Part shown: piece after piece, positions 1 through 6,462 of the stretch | How the letters are laid out: the number at the start of each line of letters is the position of its first letter | How positions within the stretch are numbered: the stretch's first letter is position 1 | Origin: a virus | Direction: 5' to 3' (one strand) | DNA: 28,775 nucleotides | Virus record (IMG/VR): IMGVR_UViG_3300050821_004464 | Coordinates: 1 to 28,775 of that record | Notes under the pieces: generated by a model | What the model saw: the letters and a program-made list of their open reading frames with translations, nothing else | Told to the model about the DNA's origin: nothing | Databases searched by the model: none | Made by a program: the position numbers and the translations under genes

Positions 1-1575
1 ACGCCGGAAAAAGAGGCCCAGAGCTATTGGGGCATATCGGTGCTGGAGCCGATCTACGAGTCGGTGACCATGCTCGACAACCTTTATTTCAACATCCTCA
101 ACCTGAGCTTCCGTGCAAATTTGTTGGGGATGAAGTTTCCGCAACTCGCGAACATGCTGTCGGGGCTCGGGGCCACGCAGCGCGCGGCTCAAGGCTTCGA
201 GGAGCGCATGTCTTCGCTCAATCATTTGATCAGCTCGCAGTCATTAATTCCGCTGCCAGCCGACGGCTCGATAGAGGCCACGCAGTACAGCTTCAGCGGG
301 CTGGCCGACATCCTCCAACTGTTTCAGTTGAACCTGTCGGGTGGCTCGCAGATACCGGTGGCGCGCCTGTTCGGGCGCACCTACAGCGGGCTCGGGCAGA
401 CCGGCGACGGCGACGAGCGCATCTACGAGGAGAAGATATCGACCGATCAGTCGGCCTATCTTCTGCCCCAACTGGAGAAACTCTATCCGGTGCTTTGCAT
501 GAGCGAGCTGGGAGAGGTGCCGGACGACCTCGACCTGGTCTGCCCCTCGATCAGGGTGCTGGACGAAAAAGAGAAGTCAGAACTGGCCAAGTCCGTGGCC
601 GACACGGTTACTGTCTACATGAACGGCGGCATAATGTCTCCGCGCAAGGTAGCCCAAGAGGTCAAGAGATCAAGCGATCTCACTGGCATTGGAGCTACGT
701 TAGATGACGAGTTCATCGAGAAGCTCTCCGACGACGTAAGCTCCGAGGGCGAACTTGGCGAGGGTCTCTTCGGCGGAGAAGGCGCGGGCCTGAACGAAGC
801 ATCCAGCCCTGCCAAGGCCATCAAGGAAGAGAACAAGGACGGCAAGCAAGGCGGCGGTGAGAAGCCTGGTGACGAAGACGCTAAGTCCTCCTCTGCCAAA
901 GCCCAAATGCTGAAGAAAGCCGGAGACGCGGTATCCACGGCTCCGGCCATGGACGCACTGCCAGCCGAACTCAAGGCAGGCGAGCGCATCTTGGTGAACA
1001 ACAAACTTCTCACCGTGGCGAAGATCACCACCGGCACCGAGGACCTGTTCGGGGAACCCACCGTACAGGTCATGTTCACCACTGGTGAGATCATGGCGTA
1101 TCGTCCCACCCAGGTGCTGAAGCCACAAAAGGCCAAGGCAACGGATGAGGACGGCCCGTCCACTCTCCACAAGGGCATGCAGCTCTATCACGGCCTGCCG
1201 GTACGCATTGAGACCAAACAAGGCCAACCGCGCATCGGCAAAGGCTGGAAGGTCAACATGCCCGCCGACTACGGTTTCATAGAAGGCATCAATGGTGCAG
1301 ACAACGATAGTTTGGATTGTTATGTGGCTAGTACGCCTGAGTCGAACAACGTCTACATAGTGGACCAGTACGACCTCGATGGTAAGCACTTCGACGAGCA
1401 CAAATGCATGCTCGGCTACCACACGCTGGAGAGCGCGAAGGAGGACTACATGCTGGGCCATCACCTCTCCCACAAGACGTTCGCAGCCATTACGCCATTC
1501 ACCATGCCCATGTTTAGGAAGTGGATGGCCACGGCGGATCTGACCAAGCCGTGCTCTAAAAAGGTGGCCGTTTGA
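1..1575 (+). CDS. Portal protein (DUF1073 type) fused to C-terminal InPase domain, 5' truncated
   Basis: The frame is open from base 1, so the N-terminus lies outside the window; the GTG at 40 is not a convincing start. Residues about 1-220 of the fragment match the C-terminal half of DUF1073 portal proteins, including the typical stretch IPVARLFGRTYSGLGQTGDG and the following ISTDQ helix. Portals form the dodecameric DNA channel at the head vertex. A charged linker follows, then a small beta domain around residues 320-370, then an inorganic-pyrophosphatase-like InPase domain (about 391-515) with YGFIEGINGADNDSLDCYV, VYIVDQYD and FDEHKCMLGYH. InPase domains are known from phage polyvalent proteins; activity here is inferred from motifs only. 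The stop overlaps the next TTG start. The portal call rests on family motifs and on position upstream of the protease and capsid genes. Confidence 0.85.
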   Translation, partial: TPEKEAQSYWGISVLEPIYESVTMLDNLYFNILNLSFRANLLGMKFPQLANMLSGLGATQRAAQGFEERMSSLNHLISSQSLIPLPADGSIEATQYSFSGLADILQLFQLNLSGGSQIPVARLFGRTYSGLGQTGDGDERIYEEKISTDQSAYLLPQLEKLYPVLCMSELGEVPDDLDLVCPSIRVLDEKEKSELAKSVADTVTVYMNGGIMSPRKVAQEVKRSSDLTGIGATLDDEFIEKLSDDVSSEGELGEGLFGGEGAGLNEASSPAKAIKEENKDGKQGGGEKPGDEDAKSSSAKAQMLKKAGDAVSTAPAMDALPAELKAGERILVNNKLLTVAKITTGTEDLFGEPTVQVMFTTGEIMAYRPTQVLKPQKAKATDEDGPSTLHKGMQLYHGLPVRIETKQGQPRIGKGWKVNMPADYGFIEGINGADNDSLDCYVASTPESNNVYIVDQYDLDGKHFDEHKCMLGYHTLESAKEDYMLGHHLSHKTFAAITPFTMPMFRKWMATADLTKPCSKKVAV

Positions 1576-1799
1576 CAGGGCTCAGTTTGAAGCAAGTGGC
1601 GGTGTTCGCGCAGGAGCAACTCTCCGGTACGGGCACCGCTTTCACTTTGTCCGCCACCCCAGTGTTCCTCATGGCGGTGTATCTGAACGGGCTGTTTCTG
1701 ACCGTCAACGTGGACTACGTCGCAGCCGGAGCACTCATAACCTTGGTGAGCAAGACCGTCGTCGCCACCGATGTTCTGACGGCTTGTTACATCCACTAG
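1572..1799 (+). CDS. Small beta-rich protein, free-standing copy of a dispersed virion module
   Basis: This 75-residue product starts at a TTG overlapping the portal stop (TTGA), suggesting translational coupling. Almost the whole protein is one module: FTLSATPVFLMAVYLNGLFL, then VDY, then a hydrophobic strand. The same pattern (YTLS..P....v..NG.f..p.iDYTl) lies inside the connector protein at 11316, the neck protein at 13420 and the fibre-associated protein at 26823. It has no signal peptide or catalytic motif. A role as a small virion decoration or adaptor is an inference from its relatives and position; no function is established. Confidence 0.7.
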   Translation: MTGLSLKQVAVFAQEQLSGTGTAFTLSATPVFLMAVYLNGLFLTVNVDYVAAGALITLVSKTVVATDVLTACYIH

Positions 1800-1810
1800 G
1801 AGGTGCGTAG

Positions 1811-2161
1811 TTGAGCGAAAACAAATACGAAGACTACGCCATCATCATGAGCCCGGCGGAGCTTACGCGCTACGTCATAAAGCACAACCAGTTGCTGGTC
1901 ACAGGAAACGGACAGAAGAGCGTCATGGTCAGGTTGGACAGTGTAGAAGAGTACCGAGAGCAGCGCTTGGAGCCGGATTTGTACGACGCAGAAACTGGCA
2001 TCGTCCCGCAGATCCGCAACTTCTTCAACCTCCAAGCGGAGCGCGACAAGCAGTCGACCAACAAGCTTAACCGTGCGTTGGTCATCGTCACTGGAGTGGC
2101 CATAGGCACTCCCATCTTTTGGGACTGGTTCAGGCACGCGGTGCTGGGGTGGGCGAAGTGA
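1811..2161 (+). CDS. Small single-pass membrane protein, function unknown
   Basis: A 116-residue product starting at TTG 1811, behind a strong AGGAGG site at the end of the previous gene. The N-terminal about 85 residues are polar and charged. One hydrophobic segment near the C-terminus (ALVIVTGVAIGTPIFWDWF) looks like a single membrane span or an amphipathic anchor. No family is recognised. A holin is possible, but a single C-terminal span after a soluble domain is atypical for one. The next gene starts inside its stop codon (GTGA), so the two are probably co-translated. Confidence 0.65.
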   Translation: MSENKYEDYAIIMSPAELTRYVIKHNQLLVTGNGQKSVMVRLDSVEEYREQRLEPDLYDAETGIVPQIRNFFNLQAERDKQSTNKLNRALVIVTGVAIGTPIFWDWFRHAVLGWAK

Positions 2162-2349
2162 CAGCCTGGTTGATCGAGAACTACGTCATCGACAGGCCGT
2201 ACTGGCTCACTGTCTACCTGGGCGAGATGACCTACTCCGCCGACGTGAACGACGCCATACGATTCTCCAGCCCAGGTGACGCCGTCAAGATGCTTGACCA
2301 TAAGTTCTTCAACGCACCGGTCACGGTGGTGGAGCACGTCTTTCTATGA
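2158..2349 (+). CDS. Small hypothetical protein
   Basis: A 63-residue product. GTG 2158 is chosen as the start because it overlaps the previous stop as GTGA; an upstream ATG at 2119 in the same frame would lie deep inside the previous gene. The sequence is soluble and mixed alpha/beta (starts VTAWLIENYVIDRPYWLTVY). No family is recognised. Its stop overlaps the next start as ATGA, so it sits in a chain of coupled small genes. Confidence 0.6.
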   Translation: MTAWLIENYVIDRPYWLTVYLGEMTYSADVNDAIRFSSPGDAVKMLDHKFFNAPVTVVEHVFL

Positions 2350-3074
2350 CACCAGTGACGCAGTCCCGCGTGGGCTTGGACGGCACATGTTTTCGCGCGT
2401 GCCTAGCTTCCATTTTGAACTTGAAAGAATCTCAGGTGCCCGACTTCGGCGAAGAGGGCTGGGTGGAAGAGGCAAACGACTTCCTCTCCAAACACGGCTT
2501 GAAGTACAGGCGAGTGCCTGTGACCTCCACCAAGCCGGACGGCTACTCCACTATTGAGGGCATCAGTCCGCGCGGCAGACTGCATGCATGTGTCGCCAAA
2601 GATGGTGAACTTGTCCACGACCCCCATCCGCAAGACGGCACCGGTCGTGGGTTGGTGGAGCCTCGGTACTACGGGCTGCTGGAGCCGATACTTGGGCGCA
2701 CTAAGTACGAACGCGAGCGGCAGCCGGATGTGGCTCCGGTGGGCGACGCGGGGCCTACGTACAAAAAGATCTGCTCTAGTTGCGGCGTGCCATTGCAGAC
2801 CAAGATGAAAGTCTTGACCTGCCAGGCATGCCGCTATGAGCAGATGCAGAAGTCAGCTGGCAGGCCGTTAGACGCGGCGTACGCCGAGCGCATACGTGCG
2901 GCGTTGCGAAGAGCGGTCAAGGCCGCTGCGAGCGACAGAGCCGACGACAGAGCCGACATGGCGCGGCTGCGCAGGAACACCGAGCGTCAGGGCGGCCCGT
3001 TCTTCATGCAAGTCACCGAACCGAATGGCCGTGAGCACACCATACCGGCAAGCAAGTTACGCAAGGAGAACTAA
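2346..3074 (+). CDS. C39-like papain-fold cysteine peptidase with C-terminal zinc ribbon
   Basis: A 242-residue protein with two parts. Residues about 8-115 look like a phage C39-like peptidase domain: GTCFRACLASIL places the likely nucleophile at Cys15, SPRGRLHACV the His at 80, and HDPHP an acidic residue at Asp92. Residues 143-162 form a four-cysteine ribbon (C143-x2-C146, C159-x2-C162). The C-terminus is strongly basic with alternating Arg/Asp (DRADDRADMARLRR). Such domains often sit near head genes and may trim virion or host proteins; the substrate is unknown. Whether it is active, or only a structural relative, cannot be told from sequence. Confidence 0.7.
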   Translation: MTPVTQSRVGLDGTCFRACLASILNLKESQVPDFGEEGWVEEANDFLSKHGLKYRRVPVTSTKPDGYSTIEGISPRGRLHACVAKDGELVHDPHPQDGTGRGLVEPRYYGLLEPILGRTKYERERQPDVAPVGDAGPTYKKICSSCGVPLQTKMKVLTCQACRYEQMQKSAGRPLDAAYAERIRAALRRAVKAAASDRADDRADMARLRRNTERQGGPFFMQVTEPNGREHTIPASKLRKEN

Positions 3075-3380
3075 ATGGCTTCAGGATCGTTCGCAGTATC
3101 GGGTGCGCAGGGCACGAGCTTCGGCTTCGCCTCCACCAATGTGGCACTACCGGGTTCCGGTGCCGTGCTGCGGATCGCCAACCTGGGTCCGTGCCACATC
3201 ACCGTCGCGCTCGGTACGGGCTCAACCACTGTGAACCAGTCGAATGGCCTGACCATCCTGGCTGGGCAGACGGAGTGGATCACGGTGTCCGGGGCGACCA
3301 ACATCGCTGGCGTGGCGGCTGGTGGGCCGGGCAACAGCTCCACTGTGAATCTCAGCACTGGCGCGCTGACCGCAGCGTAG
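3075..3380 (+). CDS. Small beta-rich putative virion protein
   Basis: A 101-residue product starting one base after the previous stop, with AAGGAG ahead of the ATG. It is rich in Gly, Ser, Thr and Ala, with alternating hydrophobic strands (AVLRIANLGPCHITVALG and TILAGQTEWITVSG) as in small beta-sandwich decoration proteins. There is no signal peptide and no catalytic motif. Its place between portal and capsid genes suggests a head-associated role; this is an inference, and the protein is not assigned to a named family. Confidence 0.65.
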   Translation: MASGSFAVSGAQGTSFGFASTNVALPGSGAVLRIANLGPCHITVALGTGSTTVNQSNGLTILAGQTEWITVSGATNIAGVAAGGPGNSSTVNLSTGALTAA

Positions 3381-3426
3381 CCGCACCTCCGCACCATCAC
3401 AAAGCACTCTTCGCAAGGAGTCCACC

Positions 3427-4305
3427 GTGAAACTTTTACCCGCAGTACTGTCGTTAGCGTTGTCCGTCGCAATGCCCATGTCGGGCCAGCAGAGCACTGT
3501 CCCTGACTCCAGTTGGGTTGCTGCTGCCCCGTACGTCGCCACGCACTTGTCGGGGCACCCCAGCGGTTACGGCGATGCCAAGCCGTTGCCCCGCCCGGCG
3601 CAGTCCGAAATCGCATTCGTCAAGGACACGCTGTACAAGGCCACCGTGCTGCTGTACTCGCAGGACGAGAACGGCACGCTGAAGATGCGCTGCACGGCTA
3701 CCGCCATCGACAAGACCGGGGACGGCTACCTGTTTGCCACCGCCGCCCACTGCGGCTGCGTGGACGACGAGGACGCCCGTGCGGTTTCGCCCGCCAAGAC
3801 TTTCTTCTTCATCACCCCGGACGCCGTCGGTGAGAAGGTGTTCCTGGAGGCCAGGCCCTTGGTTTGCGGCTACCGACATGCCGGAGACGACGTGTTCCTG
3901 CTGACGGTCGATACCAAGCTGCCGTTCGTGACCATTGACCTCGGTGAAGATCCGAAACTCATGGACTCGGTGGTGAACGTGGCCAGCCCGCTGGGCATCG
4001 GCAAACAAGTGTTCTTGGGCACCGTCTCGGCCGCAGACCTCGACCGCCCCGTCATCGATGGCGACATTAACTGGACCCACGCCTCGCTGCTGCAGCTGTT
4101 CGGCACGGATGGCGGCTCCAGCGGCAGCGCGGTGGTGTGCCTGGATCAGCAAAAGATTTGCGGATTTGTGGTCGGCTCCATCGATAAGACAAGCATCATC
4201 GCCATGCCGGTTAGCCGTTTGATCAAGTTGCGTGAGCAGTTCGCTTCTGGCGCATATAAGCATTGGGTAGCCGACCCTGACGCGGTCAACACTAAGAAGA
4301 AATAG
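3427..4305 (+). CDS. Exported trypsin-like (chymotrypsin-fold) serine protease
   Basis: A 292-residue protein from GTG 3427, with AAGGAG just upstream. Residues 1 to about 20 form a Sec-type signal peptide (MKLLPAVLSLALSVAMPMSG). The catalytic triad is visible: His108 in TAAHC, Asp154 or 155 in GDDVFLL, and Ser232 in GGSSGSAVV. Paired cysteines (89 and 109; 238 and 245) fit disulfides in an oxidising compartment, as in S1-family proteases. The DegP-like mid region has no PDZ domain after it. It is likely active in the periplasm or outside the cell. In a phage head cluster this is odd, since capsid maturation proteases are cytoplasmic; a role in envelope modification, host-range or defence is speculative. 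Confidence 0.85.
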   Translation: MKLLPAVLSLALSVAMPMSGQQSTVPDSSWVAAAPYVATHLSGHPSGYGDAKPLPRPAQSEIAFVKDTLYKATVLLYSQDENGTLKMRCTATAIDKTGDGYLFATAAHCGCVDDEDARAVSPAKTFFFITPDAVGEKVFLEARPLVCGYRHAGDDVFLLTVDTKLPFVTIDLGEDPKLMDSVVNVASPLGIGKQVFLGTVSAADLDRPVIDGDINWTHASLLQLFGTDGGSSGSAVVCLDQQKICGFVVGSIDKTSIIAMPVSRLIKLREQFASGAYKHWVADPDAVNTKKK

Positions 4306-4338
4306 CGCACCTCGCGCACAGACACAGAAAGGTCCTAG

Positions 4339-6462
4339 ATGCCACTCGCAGTTCGTAGTACAACCAAACCATGGGTGCGGGCCATTGGCGAACTTGAACC
4401 CGTGGGCGCCGAGGACCCGCAACGCGCCCTTGCGCTGGCGAAACACAATGCTGGTGTGACCAAGTCGCAGGACTTCAAGGGGTTCGCGGACGAGGAATTA
4501 AAGCACGTCGGAGCGAAGGACGGCTTTCGCCCGTGCGCCGAGCCAGCCCCGAAGAAGGGCTACGAGTCCTTCATGGACACGGTGAAGCGGCTGAAGGAAA
4601 AGGAACTGGCCAAGAAGCCGGAGGCCAAGGACACCCTGGAACCCGTGGGCGACGAGCTTTGGACGCCTGGTCACAAGAACCCAGTGCCGGCCGGCTGGCT
4701 CAAGCTGTCCAAGGAGGCCATGCGCGCTGCCGGGGAGGCCCAAGTGGCCGCCGCGAAGTACGACAGATATCGGCCGGATAACAAGTCACTGTTCTCCGCG
4801 CTGCGCAGGCTGAATGAGGCGCAAAACAAGGGCGACGAGGCAAAGCTTCGTAAAGAGGCCGCGACAATCATGGCAGAGACGGCCTCCAAGCGCGCCAAGG
4901 ACACCGAGCTCCCCGTCCCCGTCAAGACCTCCAACCTGGTGCCCATGCCCTCTGGCGAGCGGAACGAGGAGCGGTACGCGCCGAGGCCGGTGGGTGACGC
5001 TTACAAGGCCCACGACCCGTGGTACGGTGAGCGTATCAAAGAGCTTGAAGAGGAAGTCGAGCGATGTAAGAAAGCTGGCGAACCTTACAAGGATGAACTA
5101 CGCGACATCGCTGAGTACAAGAAAGAAGACGCCGAACGAGAGAAGCACACCAAGCGCGCCCGTGGCGGCGACCGCAAGCGCGCCAAAGACAATGCCTTTG
5201 AGCGGGGCGATGCCGTAAAAGTGACAAAAACTCCGGCAGCGGGGGCGATAGGCGTCATTGTGGGCAGGACGTCACTGGGACAGTGGAAAGTGAAGTTTGA
5301 AGACGGCAATACGGGGGCGTTCGACGCCGCTTCACTAAGGCTGCTGGACGGCTCACGAATGTCGGACCGCAAGCATGCCACCGACTCCATCCAAGAGCAG
5401 ATATCCGGTTCTGAGCCCAAAGACCACCTGCACCGCGCCGCCCTGAGGGCGGGCGCGGCGAAGGCAAGGGACGCCAATTTGAACAACCTGAGCCTCCCCG
5501 AACTGCGGCAAGAACTCAGAACCGTGCGCGATAAGCTGGGAAAGAAGCACTCGCCCCAGATGGACAAGGTGTGGAAGAACGACGTTGAGCGCCTGATGTC
5601 GCTCATAAAGGCTAAATCTGGCGCGAAGGACGAATACCACTTCGCCAAGCAGCGCTCGGGCAGCGGTCCGGCCGACCACCTGCACCGCGCCGCCCAGTAC
5701 GAGATCCAGGGCGACCGTGCACGTGCGCTCGACAGCTACCGCGCGGCGGCGTCTGGGTACCGCAAGGCCAATGACCGCGCTAACGAGGCCAAAGCACGCG
5801 ACGGCGTCGAGGCCTGCCAGTCGAGGTTCGCCGCGCAGTACGACCATCCAAGCGCAGGCCGTGTCAAGGTGTGCGACTCTGCGGAGCAGGCCGTCCGCAC
5901 GGCGGTGGAGCGCACACGGGCTGGCGAGGTTGTGCGCGTCGACGGCAAGACTGTTCGCCCTGGGAGGGCGCGAGACACGCAGCAAGGTCTTGGGTACTCC
6001 GACAAACGTAAGTGCCTGTCATGTGCCGGAGTTGGTGAGCGCACATCTGGCAACAAGTGCGTTACGTGCAATGGCACTGGCAAGGTCAAGGTCAAGGACG
6101 ACACCGGCGGGCCGCCCCCGGTGGACGAGCCCGCGTACCCCGGCATGCCTGATCCGGTGCGGACGGATGACGCAAAACTTTGCGAAGAGTGCGGCAAAGA
6201 GTCGCAAGAGCCACGCAAGCCTAATGAACACATGGATTCTGAAGGTTTGTGCAAGCACTGTAAAGTGAAGCTCGGGTACCGTGCTACGGACGAACATCTT
6301 GGCTTCAAAAAGCTCGAAGGCAAACTGGCCCACGAAAAAGGTGTCTCCGACCCGGCAGCCGTAGCGGCTTCTATTGGGCGCAAGAAATACGGTGCGACTG
6401 GGATGGCCAGGAAAGCTGCGGCGGGTAGGGCGAAGGACGCAAGGGAGGTCCAGCCGGTATGA
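4339..6462 (+). CDS. Large charged multidomain protein with KOW-like, TPR-like and zinc-finger segments
   Basis: A 707-residue, strongly charged protein of unknown function, ending at ATGA coupling with the DUF2213 gene. In order: coiled, lysine-rich helices (about 75-265, including KELEEEVERC); a KOW/SH3-like strand set (about 288-337); a duplicated DHLHRAA segment (362-368 and 446-452), the second running into a TPR-like helix pair (445-500); a DnaJ-type zinc finger with two CxxCxGxG units (C559, C562, C574, C577); a second four-cysteine site (C615, C618, C638, C641); and a C-terminal tail with SIGRKKYGATGM, a motif common in phage proteins. [KR]A[KR]D occurs many times between the segments. 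It may be an internal head or scaffold-associated protein cut during maturation; this is an inference. Confidence 0.75.
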   Translation: MPLAVRSTTKPWVRAIGELEPVGAEDPQRALALAKHNAGVTKSQDFKGFADEELKHVGAKDGFRPCAEPAPKKGYESFMDTVKRLKEKELAKKPEAKDTLEPVGDELWTPGHKNPVPAGWLKLSKEAMRAAGEAQVAAAKYDRYRPDNKSLFSALRRLNEAQNKGDEAKLRKEAATIMAETASKRAKDTELPVPVKTSNLVPMPSGERNEERYAPRPVGDAYKAHDPWYGERIKELEEEVERCKKAGEPYKDELRDIAEYKKEDAEREKHTKRARGGDRKRAKDNAFERGDAVKVTKTPAAGAIGVIVGRTSLGQWKVKFEDGNTGAFDAASLRLLDGSRMSDRKHATDSIQEQISGSEPKDHLHRAALRAGAAKARDANLNNLSLPELRQELRTVRDKLGKKHSPQMDKVWKNDVERLMSLIKAKSGAKDEYHFAKQRSGSGPADHLHRAAQYEIQGDRARALDSYRAAASGYRKANDRANEAKARDGVEACQSRFAAQYDHPSAGRVKVCDSAEQAVRTAVERTRAGEVVRVDGKTVRPGRARDTQQGLGYSDKRKCLSCAGVGERTSGNKCVTCNGTGKVKVKDDTGGPPPVDEPAYPGMPDPVRTDDAKLCEECGKESQEPRKPNEHMDSEGLCKHCKVKLGYRATDEHLGFKKLEGKLAHEKGVSDPAAVAASIGRKKYGATGMARKAAAGRAKDAREVQPV
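5422..5695 (+). repeat. Pair of 22-bp direct repeats inside the 707-residue gene
   Basis: The same 22 bases occur at 5422-5443 and 5674-5695, encoding DHLHRAA in the same frame, each preceded by a GSxP turn. The identity at DNA level over this core, 252 bases apart, points to an internal duplication of a helix-start unit rather than chance. Confidence 0.7.

Noticed and set aside
5353-6383. Long minus-strand frames opposite the 707-residue gene
   Set aside because: They are typical GC-rich antisense frames without ribosome binding sites or recognisable motifs, and the plus-strand protein has clear zinc fingers.
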